This document shows, one piece after another, positions 30,765 through 43,500 of a DNA stretch of 64,000 bases. Each line of letters opens with the position of its first letter. Position 1 is the first letter of the stretch. Location of the stretch: assembly GCA_033239005.1 (NCBI GenBank), contig BSQZ01000022.1:5873501-5937500 (forward strand). Direction: 5' to 3'. The DNA comes from Lamellibrachia satsuma. Lineage: Eukaryota; Annelida; Polychaeta; Sabellida; Siboglinidae. The notes beneath the pieces were generated by a model. It was not told where the DNA came from and searched no databases. It saw only the letters and a program-made list of their open reading frames with translations. A program made the translations under genes and the position numbers.

Positions 30765-31012
30765 ACGCTTTCAGTGTAACCTACCTGTTGTTTGGGATGC
30801 TGTCAGTGTAACCTACCTGTTTTGGATGCTGTCAGTGTAACCTACCTGTTATTTGGGACGCCATCAGTGTAACACCTGTTGTTTGGGACGCTGTCAGTAT
30901 AACATACCTGTTGTTTGGAATGCTGTCAGTGTAACATACCTGCTGTTTGGGATACTGTCAGTGTAACATACCTGCTGTTTGGGATACTGTCAGTGTAACA
31001 TACCTGTTGTTT
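30765..31012. repeat. ~32-bp minisatellite
   Basis: Seven to eight degenerate units of GTCAGTGTAACCTACCTG / TTGTTTGGGATGCT. Confidence 0.9.
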
Positions 31013-31055
31013 GTCATTCTAGTCCTGACCAGCCCATCTCACAAATTCATTAGTT

Positions 31056-31145
31056 GTTTTTCTGACCATTTCACCAATGAGCTGACTGTTTCACCAATGA
31101 GCTGACCGTTTCACCAATGAGCTGACCGTTTCACCAATGAGCTTG
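31056..31145. repeat. ~20-bp tandem repeat
   Basis: Four units of TTTCACCAATGAGCTGACCG type. Confidence 0.9.
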
Positions 31146-31274
31146 GCATTACAACTTTGCAGATGTAATTGGTGAGCAATTCAGGTTGATAACCTTGTGA
31201 TAGCAGAGGAAATGTCAGTTACTGATGTCGTTGGACACTGATGACTTTTGTAATACTGCATTTCTCACTGACAT

Positions 31275-31580
31275 GACTGTGCGTGCTGCTGTCACCAGTT
31301 CTCTGGGACACAGACTCTCTGCGTGCTGCTGTCACCAGTTCTCTGGGACACAAACAGACTCTCTGTGCGTGCTACTGTCACCAGTTCTCTGGGACACAGA
31401 CAGACATTCTGTGCGTGCTACTGTCACCAGTTGTCTGGGACAGAGACAGACACTCTGTGCTTGCTACTGTCACCAGTTCTCTAGGACACAGACAGACACT
31501 CTGTGCGAGCTACTGTCACCAGTTGTCTGGGACACAGACAGACACTCTGTGCTTGCTACTGTCACCAGTTGTCTGGGATA
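31275..31580. repeat. 46-bp minisatellite
   Basis: Seven units with core CTGTCACCAGTTCTCTGGGA; spacing 46 bp checked at 31,381 and 31,427. Confidence 0.94.
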
Positions 31581-32040
31581 TATCTAAGTCATATGTTCAC
31601 TGTGAGAAGAACATTCTGTCACAGTTGGCAGTGCCCTGGTTTATTCATCACATGCGCAGTCGTTAGAAGCTGTTTCTTGTTCAAAGTGTAGGTGTAAACA
31701 TTTCTTTGTCACAACGCTGTGTTTCGATAAAGTATAATTCCTCGAGTAAACAGAAACTGTTCCCTTGGGAAGATGCATGTGTAGACTTTGCTGAAGACGA
31801 CACGGTTCTGTGGATTGGTCGTTGATTCCTGTGTGACAAACACCAGGCATTGATAGACTGGTTCATGCAGTTGTTGCACAGGTGTGTGACTGGAGGACTT
31901 GTTAGATTAAACTAACTGGCTGTGTGACTTAGGTGTATTGATATGGTATTACACTCGGCTCACACCCATCATTGTTCTCTTGCAGCGTTAGAGTATGTTT
32001 GGTAAACTAATTGAATATGTCAGCAAGCTCAGTTTTACTG
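31581..32040. other. Intergenic, nothing recognised
   Basis: No supported coding or repeat feature. Confidence 0.4.
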
Positions 32041-33625
32041 AACTTTCTTTGTGAGGTTCCTTGACACATCTTGCAGCCTGTTCTCTGCACAACCTCTGTG
32101 TAGAGCAAGCTCTTGTTTGTAGAATGTCCCCTTGTGAGGTTCCTTGACACATCTTGCTGCCTATTCTCTGCACAACCTCTGTGTAGAGCAAGCTCTTGTT
32201 TGTAGAATGTCCCCTTGTGAGGTTCCTTGACACATCTTGCAGCCTATTCTCTGCACAACCTCCTGTGTAGAGCAAGCTCTTGTTTGTAGAATGTCCCCTT
32301 GTGAGGTTCCTTGACACATCTTGCAGCCTGTTCTCTGCACAACCTCCTGTGTAGAGCAAGCTCTTGTTTGTAGAATGTCCCCTTGTGAGGTTCCTTGACA
32401 CATCTTGCTGCCTGTTCTCTGCACAACCTCTGTGTAGAGCAAGCTCTTGTTTGTAGATTGTCCCCTTGTGAGGTTCCTTGACACATCTTGCTGCCTATTC
32501 TCTGCACAACCTCTGTGTAGAGCAAGCTCTTGTTTGTAGAATGTCCCCTTGTGAGGTTCCTTGACACATCTTGCAGCCTATTCTCTGCACAACCTCTGTG
32601 TAGAGCAAGCTCTTGTTTGTAGAATGTCCCCTTGTGAGGTTCCTTGACACATCTTGCAGCCTATTCTCTGCACAACCTCTGTGTAGAGCAAGCTCTTGTT
32701 TGTAGAATGTCCCCTTGTGAGGTTCCTTGACACATCTTGCAGCCTATTCTCTGCACAACCTCTGTGTAGAGCAAGCTCTTGTTTGTAGAATGTCCCCTTG
32801 TGAGGTTTCTTGACACATCTTGCAGCCTATTCTCTGCACAACCTCTGTGTAGAGCAAGCTCTTGTTTGTAGAATGTCCCCTTGTGAGGTTCCTTGACACA
32901 TCTTGCAGCCTATTCTCTGCACAACCTCTGTGTAGAGCAAGCTCTTGTTTGTAGAATGTCCCCTTGTGAGGTTCCTTGACACATCTTGCAGCCTATTCTC
33001 TGCACAACCTCTGTGTAGAGCAAGCTCTTGTTTGTAGAATGTCCCCTTGTGAGGTTCCTTGACACATCTTGCAGCCTATTCTCTGCACAACCTCTGTGTA
33101 GAGCAAGCTCTTGTTTGTAGAATGTCCCCTTGTGAGGTTCCTTGACACATCTTGCTGCCTGTTCTCTGCACAACCTCTGTGTAGAGCAAGCTCTTGTTTG
33201 TAGAATGTCCCCTTGTGAGGTTCCTTGACACATCTTGCTGCCTGTTCTCTGCACAACCTCTGTGTAGAGCAAGCTCTTGTTTGTAGAATGTCCCCTTGTG
33301 AGGTTCCTTGACACATCTTGCTGCCTGTTCTCTGCACAACCTCTGTGTAGAGCAAGCTCTTGTTTGTAGAATGTCCCCTTGTGAGGTTCCTTGACACATC
33401 TTGCAGCCTATTCTCTGCACAACCTCCTGTGTAGAGCAAGCTCTTGTTTGTAGAATGTCCCCTTGTGAGGTTCCTTGACACATCTTGCAGCCTATTCTCT
33501 GCACAACCTCCTGTGTAGAGCAAGCTCTTGTTTGTAGAATGTCCCCTTGTGAGGTTCCTTGACACATGTTGCAGCCTATTCTCATGCACAACCTCTGTGT
33601 AGAGCAAGCTCTTGTTTGTAGCTCG
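32041..33625. repeat. 83-bp minisatellite (about 19 units)
   Basis: Units contain GAGGTTCCTTGACACATCTT, GCAGCCTATTCTCTGCACAA and AGAGCAAGCTCTTGTTTGTA. The last word includes the palindrome AGAGCAAGCTCTT, so each unit can fold a short hairpin. Minus-strand frames of up to 219 codons are repeat artefacts that cycle through three phases. Confidence 0.97.
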
Positions 33626-34395
33626 TCCTTTGTGAGGAACCTTTGCAATCATGGATGAATCTTCTAAAGATACTTGTGTGGTTCTGGCGGATCTTTATAT
33701 TTATGGTTACAAATAAATGTACATTTTGTAAATAGAATTATGTGTAATATGTATATGGCTGTCGCATTACTTGTGTGATGTATGATTCATGATCAGTGAT
33801 GTATTTACTTACGTTATTCCCATATTTAAAGAAGTTTGATGAATTTTTCACTTCGATTTATTACACATTTTGGTGTTTTAGTGTTGTATTCTGTGCAAAT
33901 ATGATTTGTTTCTGATTATTTTGATGCTGAATATACTTAAAATTTTTCTAACTTTCTATGTAAACATCCTGAGAAAAAATTATTTGTTAAAAGCTCTATT
34001 TTAAGTTCCTCCAAGGGTTGGTGTTTATCTCTTCTGCAGTGTTAAAAATTAAAACAAATATTTTGAAATGTTTTTTAGAGAAGTAATTGCAATGTTAACC
34101 AGGCACATCCTATTCGTAGATTCAATAACAGCGACATATTTTTCAAATGTTTTCATTCTAGAAAGATTCCTCCGTGTAGTTGTCAGTACAATGGCACACA
34201 CAGTTGTGCATTTAAATGTGTTTACATGTGCGATTGTTCAATGTCCATCAGTGTGCCTCGTTGCATTAAAATGTGAAATGTTTTCACCATGTGTAATTGT
34301 AAGTGTCTGTAAAGGGTGGCGAATACTGTCCAATGTATCAGATATTTGACAGTAAATATGCTCTTTCTGATTATTGTTGTTTTGTCATGTGTGAG
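33626..34395. other. AT-rich intergenic DNA
   Basis: Nothing recognised. Confidence 0.4.
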
Positions 34396-34397
34396 TT

Positions 34398-34530
34398 GTC
34401 ACAATTTGTCACACCTTTGGGTGGGTGTGGTCACAGTTTGTCACACCTTTGGGTGGGTGTGGTCACAGTTTGTCACACCTTTGGATGGGTGTGGTCACAG
34501 TTTGTCACACCTTTGGGTGGGTGTAGTCCA
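34398..34530. repeat. 32-bp tandem repeat
   Basis: Four units of TTTGTCACACCTTTGGGTGG plus GTGTGGTCACAG. Confidence 0.94.
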
Positions 34531-35579
34531 CTGGTCACATTCACAACTTCTTGAAGTATACAATTAGGGAAGCAACTTATGAGAAACTGTTGATATTAAT
34601 TAATCCAACTATGTTTTATTCCACATAATGAATTTACCACTGAGACATGAGTAGTTTACAAGAGTTCGCATTCTCAGTCAACTGGCCAGTGAGTAGCTAT
34701 CAATTGGGTGGATTAACAAAAAATAGGAAAAAGGAGAAGCCAAGAGATAAGTTACGCTCATACACACACAGAGGAAACAAGTTTCTGACAGAGATTTCTG
34801 GTTACATTAAACACCATTCATTAATGTAACACATGAAAACAGCCGGTTTGCTTCAGCTAAGTGTTTACATTAGCACCGGAACATTCCATTCCCACTTGGG
34901 GAACACCTTTAATATACACAACACATCTGCTCAATATTTAATGCATTCGCTTCAACACTAAGTGAACGTACCTGACATTTTGATTCATTCCTTTTAACAT
35001 TTTACTCGTCAACATCAGATGTGGTCATTTGTTTCAACACCCGGTGTACATCCTTCTACACATGAAAGTGTTCAAATCAAGGTGTTCACTTCAACAACAG
35101 AACTATTCACTTCCAACACACAACTTCAACACATTCGTATCAACACTGGAAACATCAACACCGACACATCAACTTTATGTATCAATGACAACTAATATTA
35201 CTCATGAATATTGAACCCGGCATAAAGAGCAGTCATGGTGTGAATGTACAGGTGACTGATTCACTGTAGTCTCTGTGTAGATGTGACTGTGTCGACTGCC
35301 TGCCAAAGGGGTACAGCTGAGCTAGTTCACTAGTACTGATTGTCTATTTGAAAGCAATGCTAAGAGACAAAGCTGAATGTTGTCTGGTACTCACCGACCT
35401 TAGTGTTTCCATCAAATCCTAGTTTTGTTTCTGTGAAAATCAACACGGAACCGCACGGGATCCTACAATCACTGACATAGTCACTGACACACATAGTCAC
35501 TGACACTGACATGTACCAAATCTGCTAAACTATCCGCTAGAGTTTAGACATTTCAACAAGTGCAAGTTTCTTTATAGAT
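34531..35579. other. Intergenic, nothing recognised
   Basis: CA/AAC-biased sequence near 34,900-35,200 but no clear period; no coding support. Confidence 0.4.
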
Positions 35580-35960
35580 TTAACAAGATTGCTACCCCAA
35601 ACTACAAGTTACAGATGGCAAGTGGACAAGGAAGCCATTGGCTTAGCTAGAGTCCAATAATTTTATCATCTACCTATAGCCTGCCCTTATTAGATATCTG
35701 TCAATTATATTTTAAAACATATTCACACTAATTCCTAATTAGCTCTATAATGTGATTATCTTTTGAAGCAGCAATCCCACTTTGCTCTGAAACTTTCACT
35801 AAATGTTACTTCAAAGTCCTTTTATGTAGTTCTATCTAGTATAGCATCACCCATTTTATATTCTTCCATGTTCCTATGTTCTATGTATATGCATTTGTAC
35901 TTCCCAAAATTGAATAACATTTGTGGGATGGAATGCTCTGGCAAAATTCTGATGTCACTT
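35580..35960 (-). mobile_element. CR1/L2-like LINE 3' fragment (copy C)
   Basis: The tail GGCAAGTGGACAAGGAAGCC is at about 35,617-35,636, followed by sequence parallel to 3,240-3,330. An internal deletion (near 35,735) joins it to a more 5' part (TTTGAAGCAGCAATCCCACT). Confidence 0.8.
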
Positions 35961-35969
35961 AGTGGTTTC

Positions 35970-36640
35970 AGACCGTGTAAGAAACACAGGCAGCAGAAGT
36001 GTCAATTATATTAAAAATACAAGAAACACATAAGACTGTAAGAAACACAGGCAGCAGAAGAAGTGTCAATTATATTAAAAATACAAGAAACACATAAGAC
36101 TGTGTAAGAAACACAGGCAGCAGAAGAAGTGTCAATTATATTAAAAATACAAGAAACACATAAGACTGTGTAAGAAACACAGGCAGCAGAAGAAGTGTCA
36201 ATTATATTAAAAATACAAGAAACACATAAGACTGTGTAAGAAACACAGGCAGCAGAAGAAGTGTCAATTATATTAAAAATACAAGAAACACATTAGACTG
36301 TGTAAGAAACACAGGCAGCAGAAGTGTCAATTATATTAAAAATACAAGAAACACATAAGACTGTGTAAGAAACACAGGCAGCAGAGAAAGTGCCAATTAT
36401 ATTAAAAATACAAGAAACACATAAGACCGTGTAAGAAACACAGGCAGCAGAGAATGTGCCAGTTATATTAAAAATACAAACACATTAAACCGTGTAAGAA
36501 ACACAGGCAGCAGAGAATGTGTCAATTGTATTAAAAATACAAGAAACACATAAGACCGTGTAAGAAACACAGGCAGCAGAGACCGTGTCAAGGTTTTCAC
36601 TACAAGAAAAGTATAAAACCATGTAAGAAACACAGGCAGC
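35970..36640. repeat. 66-bp minisatellite, left part
   Basis: About ten units with GTGTAAGAAACACAGGCAGC and GTCAATTATATTAAAAATAC; some units are 63-65 bp. Confidence 0.96.
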
Positions 36641-36905
36641 ATTTATTTATTATACCGAACTTATAAAGCGCTCTTTTCATACATAAAACCCTGCTTAAAA
36701 CGCTGTACACAATGAATAGAATAATCATAGACAGTAAAACCCAAGCATAAAACGATACCATGATAGAAAAATTAAATATTTTAGAAGACTGGATATAATA
36801 AAATGAATATGTATATACAGTTTTTAAAATGTAATAAAAAAAAGAAAAACTGACTAGAAAGAGTTCAGTACCAAAATGAGCCAGGAACAAACGTGTTTTT
36901 AGCAG
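36641..36905 (-). mobile_element. L2/SINE-like 3' tail inserted in the array
   Basis: TTATAAAGCGCTCTTTTCAT with a TTTATTTATTATA end matches, on the minus strand, the generic AGCGCTTTATAA...TTATTA tails of invertebrate L2-like elements and their SINEs. Similar AGCGCTATAT tails occur at about 18,327 and 52,910. Array units lie on both sides. Confidence 0.6.
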
Positions 36906-37352
36906 CTTCTAGCAGCTAGCAGCAGAGAAAGTGTCAAGGTTTTCAATACAAGAAAAATATAAGACTGTGTAAGAAACACAGGCAGCAGGGAAAGTGTCAA
37001 GATTTTCAATACAAGAAAAATACAAGACTGTGTTAGAAACACGGGCAGCAGAGAAAGTGTCAAGGTTTTCAATACAAGAAAAATATAAGACTGTGTAAGA
37101 AACACAGGCAGCAGAGAAAGTGTCAAGGTTTTCAATACAAGAAAAATATAAGACTGTGTAAGAAACACAGGCAGCAGAGAAAGTGTCAAGGTTTTCAATA
37201 CAAGAAAAATATAAGACTGTGTAAGAAACACAGGCAGCAGAGAAAGTGTCAAGGTTTTCAATACAAGAAAACATATAAGACCATGAAAGAAACACAGGCA
37301 GCAGAGAAAGTGTCAAGGTTTTCAATACAAGAAACATATAAGACCACTCACT
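36906..37352. repeat. 63-bp minisatellite, right part
   Basis: Seven units sharing GTGTAAGAAACACAGGCAGC with the left part, but with GTCAAGGTTTTCAATACAAG in place of its AT-rich half. The two sides have diverged into different subfamilies. Confidence 0.95.
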
Positions 37353-37609
37353 TGCTTGACCCACGCACACACTAATTGGATATATTTTTTATCACACATA
37401 AACAAGCAATGTCATCGGGTGCCCACTGCACAAATGTTCAATTATTTAATAAATTTACGATAAGGTGTTATTTGCTGAGAAACGGACACAACTGATTTGT
37501 ATTCAACTAATTTATTCAAATAAACAACATTCGCATGAAGTGTTGCGATATCTGGTAGCATCAAATAAAATTAAATAACGTTTAAAAGAAATTAGAAAAT
37601 CACATCCAT
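37353..37609. other. Unassigned sequence
   Basis: Nothing recognised. Confidence 0.4.
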
Positions 37610-39025
37610 TTCATCACACTAAGTATGTATTAACAGAGAAACACATCCAATTCATCACACCAGGTATGTATTAACAGAGACACACATCCATTTCATCACA
37701 CAGGTATGTATTAACAGACACACATCTATTTCATCACACAGGTATGTATTAACAGAGACACACATCTATTTCATCACACCAGGTATGTATTAACAGAGAC
37801 ACACATCCATTTCGTCACACCAGGTATGTATTAACAGAGACACACATCCATTTCATCACACCAGGTATGTATTAACAGAGACACATCCATTTCATCACAC
37901 CAGGTATGTATTAACAGAGACACACATACATTTCATCACACCAGGTATGTATTAACAGAGACACACATCTATTTCATAATACCAGGTATGTATTAACAGA
38001 GACACACATTCATTTCATCACACCAGGTATGTATTAACAGAGACACACATCCATTTCATCACACCAGGTATGTATTAACAGAGACACACATCCATTTCAT
38101 CACACCAGGTATGTATTAACAGAGACACACATCTATTTCATCACACCAGGTATGTATTAACAGAGACACACATCCATTTCATCACACCAGGTATGTATTA
38201 ACAGAGACACACATCTATTTCATCACACCAGGTATGTATTAACAGAGACACACATCTATTTCATCACACAGGTATGTATTAACAGAGACACACATCTATT
38301 TCGTCACACCAGGTATGTATTAACAGAGACACACATATATTTCATCACACCAGGTATGTATTAACAGAGACACACATCTATTTCGTCACACCAGGTATGT
38401 ATTAACAGAGACACACATCCATTTCATCACACCAGGTATGTATTAACAGAGACACACATTTATTTCTTCACACCAGGTATGTATTAACAGAGACACACAT
38501 TTATTTCGTCACACCAGGTATGTATTAACAGAGACGCACATCTATTTCATCACACCAGGTATGTATTAACAGAGACACACATCTATTTCGTCACACCAGG
38601 TATGTATTAACAGAGACACACATCTATTTCATCACACCAGGTATGTATTAACAGAGACACACATCTATTTCGTCACACCAGGTATGTATTAACAGAGACA
38701 CACATCCATTTCATCACACCAGGTATGTATTAACAGAGACACACATCTATTTCGTCACACCAGGTATGTATTAACAGAGACACACATCTATTTCATCATA
38801 CAGGTATGTATTAACAGAGACACACATCTATTTCGTCACACCAGGTATGTATTAACAGAGACACACATCTATTTCATCACAAAGGTATGTATTAACAGAG
38901 ACACACATCCATTTCATCAGACAGGTATGTATTAACAGAGAAACACATCCATTTCATCACACAGGTATGTATTAACAGAGACACACATCTATTTCATCAC
39001 ACCAGGTATGTATTAACAGAGACAT
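37610..39025 (+). repeat. 41-bp minisatellite with a splice-donor-like core (about 34 units)
   Basis: Unit GGTATGTATTAACAGAGACA then CACATCTATTTCATCACACCA. Most units contain CAG|GTATGT, a good match to a 5' splice site on the plus strand, and TTAACAG 14 bases later. Confidence 0.97.
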
Positions 39026-39275
39026 GACAAGTAGAAACAGTCTTTCTCCAGTTAAATTGTTACTGTTGAATGTCATTTATGACAGGTGATACACAATATA
39101 ACTAATGAAGACAGTGGCAGTAGCTTGAATGGCTGTTATAATTATACATTATGCTTTCTTTGATATGTGGTGTTAATTATGAACTAATTAGTAAGGGGCC
39201 AACCATTAAGTACGTCACACTCGGGGGGTTGGGTGTTCGGGTAAGTGTTGTGGAACGTTACATGGAGGTGGTATC
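39026..39275. other. Unassigned sequence
   Basis: Nothing recognised. Confidence 0.4.
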
Positions 39276-39277
39276 TT

Positions 39278-39455
39278 GGCGATCATTACTTTCGTTATTT
39301 AAACATAGTTTTCTCGTCTGTTTGTCAATAACAGACTGACAGCATCGATTGGCTGTAGAGAGTATTGGATCATTACTTTCGTTATTTAAACATAGTTTTC
39401 TCGTCTGTTTGTCAATAACAGACTGACAGCATCGATTGGCTGTAGAGAGTATTGG
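39278..39455. repeat. 88-bp exact tandem duplication
   Basis: Two copies starting GATCATTACTTTCGTTATTT and ending GGCTGTAGAGAGTATTGGAT with no difference seen, so the duplication is young. Confidence 0.95.
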
Positions 39456-39488
39456 ATATCAAATGGCGCCACACACCACACGACATCA

Positions 39489-40185
39489 TTGAAGAAGAAG
39501 AGTAGTCTCGACCCTGAAATACTATTTAACTACCGACCGATATCCAACCTGAGTTTCGCATCAAAACTCCTCGAGAAGTATGTAGCATCGCAAATCCGGC
39601 AGTACATGGACTCGAATGATCCCTTCGATGTTTTTCAGAGTGCGTATCGTCCTGCTCACAGCTATCAGACAGCCCTTGTTCGAATATAGGACGACATTCT
39701 AAATTCGTTGGACAATCGGAATACCGTCATATTAGTGTTGCTCGATCTCAGTGCCGCCTTCGATATAGTTGATCACCGTCTGCTTCTTGACACACTGCAC
39801 GAAATTGGCATACGTGACAGCGCACACCGCTGGATACAGTCGTATCTTTCGCAGCGAACGCAAGCTGTTAAAGTTGATAACGTCACCTCAAGAAGTGTTG
39901 GTTTATGCTTTGGCGTACCGCATGATAGCGCGCTGGGACCCTTGTGTTTTACAATTTACTGTCTGGGGCTCAACGACGTCTCCGAACTCTACCAACTCCG
40001 TTACCACGTGTATGCTCAGTATGCTGACGATACCTAGCTGTATTTTGAATTTCCGCGTGATCAGCCAGTGAATGCTACAACTGCCACTGACCGCATGTCG
40101 CGATGTACCGCCTATGTAAAGTCATTGGTGTCTGTGGCTACTCCGTCACGCCGAAATCGTTTATCTGCGACATCAGCTTTGTAGT
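39489..40185 (+). pseudogene. Non-LTR retrotransposon reverse-transcriptase fragment
   Basis: Reads NYRPISNLSFASKLLEKYVA, VLLDLSAAFDIVDHRLLLDT, a GVP block (CFGVPHDSALGPLCF, normally GVPQGS) and HVYAQYADDT with the catalytic-type ADD. A stop after ALVRI (39,687) and another after YADDT (40,036) break it. The family differs from the other relics (Jockey/CR1-type RT). It ends where the next tandem array begins. Confidence 0.9.
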
Positions 40186-40520
40186 TGTGTGGTCGTACAC
40201 CTCGATCCACATCACCAGGGTAGAGTTGTGTGGTCGTACACCTCGATCCACACCACCATGGTAGAGTTGTGTGGTCGTACACCTCGATCCACACCACCAG
40301 GGTAGAGTTGTGTGGTCTTACACCTCGATCCACACCACCAGGGTAGAGTTGTGTTGTCGTACACCTCGATCCACACCACCAGGGTAGAGTTGTGTGGTCG
40401 TAAACCTCGATCCACACCACCAGGGTAGAGTTGTGTGGTCGTACACCTCGATCCACACCACCAGGGTAGAGTTGTGTGGTCGTACACCTCGATCCACACC
40501 ACCAGGGTAGAGTTGTGTGG
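40186..40520. repeat. ~44-bp minisatellite
   Basis: Eight units of GTTGTGTGGTCGTACACCTC plus GATCCACACCACCAGGGTAGA, directly fused to the LINE fragment on the left and the 78-bp array on the right. Confidence 0.95.
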
Positions 40521-40529
40521 TTCGACTGA

Positions 40530-43500
40530 TTTCTCACTTCTTTTTCTTTCTCTCTTCACCGAGAATAACCTACTTTATTACGTGCTACTTACGTCGATAG
40601 TCGGGGATTTCTTCCTTTTCTTTCTCTCTTCACCGAGAATAACCTACTTTATTACGTGCTACTTATGTCGATAGTCGGTGATTTCTCACTTCTTTTTCTT
40701 TCTCTCTTCACCGAGAATAACCTACTTTATTACGTGTTACTTACGTCGATAGTCGGTGATTTCTCACTTCTTTTTCTTTCTCTCTTCACCGAGAATAACC
40801 TACTTTATTACGTGCTACTTACGTCGATAGTCGGTGATTTCTCACTTCTTTTTCTTTTTCTCTTCACCGAGAATAACCTACTTTATTACGTGCTACTTAC
40901 GTCGATAGTCGGTGATTTCTCACTTCTTTTTCTTTCTCTCTTCACCGAGAATAACCTACTTTATTACGTGCTACTTACGTCGATAGTCGGGGATTTCTTC
41001 CTTTTCTTTCTCTCTTCACCGAGAATAACCTACTTTATTACGTGCTACTTATGTCGATAGTCGGTGATTTCTCACTTCTTTTTCTTTCTCTCTTCACCGA
41101 GAATAACCTACTTTATTGCGTGTTACTTACGTCGATAGTCGGTGATTTCTCACTTCTTTTTCTTTCTCTCTTCACCGAGAATAACCTACTTTATTACGTG
41201 CTAGTTACGTCGATAGTCGGGGATTTCTCACTTCTTTTTCTTTCTCTCTTCACCGAGAATAACCTACTTTATTACGTGCTACTTACGTCGATAGTCGGGG
41301 ATTTCTTCCTTTTCTTTCTCTCTTCACCGAGAATAACCTACTTTATTACGTGCTACTTACGTCGATAGTCGGGGATTTCTCACTTCTTTTTCTTTCTCTC
41401 TTCACCGAGAATAACCTACTTTATTACGTGCTACTTACGTCGATAGTCGGGGATTTCTTCCTTTTCTTTCTCTCTTCACCGAGAATAACCTACTTTATTA
41501 CGTGCTACTTATGTCGATAGTCGGTGATTTCTCACTTCTTTTTCTTTCTCTCTTCACCGAGAATAACCTACTTTATTACGTGTTACTTACGTCGATAGTC
41601 GGTGATTTCTCACTTCTTTTTCTTTCTCTCTTCACCGAGAATAACCTACTTTATTACGTGCTACTTATGTCGATAGTCGGTGATTTCTCACTTCTTTTTC
41701 TTTCTCTCTACACCGAGAATATCCTAATTTATTACGTGCTACTTACGTCGATAGTCGGTGATTTCTCACTTCCTTTTCTTTCTCTCTTCACAGAGAATAG
41801 CATACTTTATTACGTGTTACTTACGTCGATAGTCGGTGATTTCTCACTTCTTTTTCTTTCTCTCTTCACCGAGAATAACCTACTTTATTACGTGCTACTT
41901 ACGTCGATAGTCGGGGATTTCTTCCTTTTCTTTCTCTCTTCACCGAGAATAACCTACTTTATTACGTGCTACTTATGTCGATAGTCGGTGATTTTTCACT
42001 TCTTTTTCTTTCTCTCTTCACCGAGAATAACCTACTTTATTACGTGTTACTTAAGTCGATAGTCGGTGATTTCTCACTTCTTTTTCTTTCTCTCTTCACC
42101 GAGAATAACCTACTTTATTACGTGCTACTTACGTCGATAGTCGGTGATTTCTCACTTCTTTTTCTTTCTCTCTTCACCGAGAATAACCTACTTTATTACG
42201 TGCTACTTACGTCGATAGTCGGGGATTTCTTCCTTTTCTTTCTCTCTTCACCGAGAATAACCTACTTTATTACGTGCTACTTATGTCGATAGTCGGTGAT
42301 TTCTCACTTCTTTTTCTTTCTCTCTTCAATGAGAATAACCTATTTTATTACGTGTTACTTACGTCGATAGTCGGTGATTTCTCACTTCTTTTTCTTTCTC
42401 TCTTCACCGAGAATAACCTACTTTATTACGTGCTACTTACGTCGATAGTCGGTGATTTCTCACTTCTTTTTCTTTCTCTCTTCACCGAGAATAACCTAAT
42501 TTATTACGTGCTACTTACGTCGATAGTCGGTGATTTCTCACTTCCTTTTCTTTCTCTCTTCACAGAGAATAGCCTACTTTAATACGTGTTACCTACGTCG
42601 ATAGTCGGTGATTTCTCACTTCTTTTTCTTTCTCTCTTCACCGAGAATATCCTAATTTATTACGTGCTACTTACGTCGGTAGTCGGTGATTTCTCACTTC
42701 CTTTTCTTTCTCTCTTCACCGAGAATAACCTACTTTATTACGTGCTACTTACGTCGATAGTCGGTGATTTCTCACTTCTTTTTCTTTCTCTCTTCACCGA
42801 GAATAACCTAATTTATTACGTGCTACTTACGTCGATAGTCGGTGATTTCTCACTTCCTTTTCTTTCTCTCTTCACCGAGAATAACCTACTTTATTACGTG
42901 CTACTTACATCGATAGTCGGTGATTTCTCACTTCCTTTTCTTTCTCTCTTCACAGAGAATAGCCTACTTTATTACGTGTTACTTACGTCGATAGTCGGTG
43001 ATTTCTCACTTCTTTTTTGTTTCTCTCTTCACCGAGAATAGCCTAATTTATTACGTGCTACTTACGTCGATAGTCTGTGATTTCTCACTTCCTTTTCTTT
43101 CTCTCTTCACAGAGAATTGCCTACTTTATTACGTGTTACTTACGTCGATAGTCGGTGATTTCTCACTGCTTTTTCTTTCTCTCTTCACCGAGAATAACCT
43201 ACTTTATTACGTACTACTTACGTCGATAGTCGGTGATTTTTCACTGCTTTTTCTTTCTCTCTTCACCGAGAATAACCTACTTTATTACGTGCTACTTACG
43301 TCGATAGTCGGTGATTTCTCACTTCCTTTTCTTTCTCTCTTCACAGAGAATTGCCTACTTTATTACGTGTTACTTACGTCGATAGTCGGTGATTTCTCAC
43401 TTCCTTTTCTTTCTCTCTTCACAGAGAATATCCTAATTTATTACGTGCTACTTACGTCGATAGTCGGTGATTTCTCACTTCTTTTTCTTTCTCTCTTCAC

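Noticed and set aside
32041..33652. Minus-strand frames up to 219 codons (SRNLTRGHSTNKSLLYT)
   Set aside because: The 83-bp period is not a multiple of three and the frames merely cycle through the phases of the array.
39489..40185. Reverse transcriptase as an active host or retron-like gene
   Set aside because: In-frame stops, a degenerate GVPQGS block and abrupt ends mark it as a dead LINE fragment.
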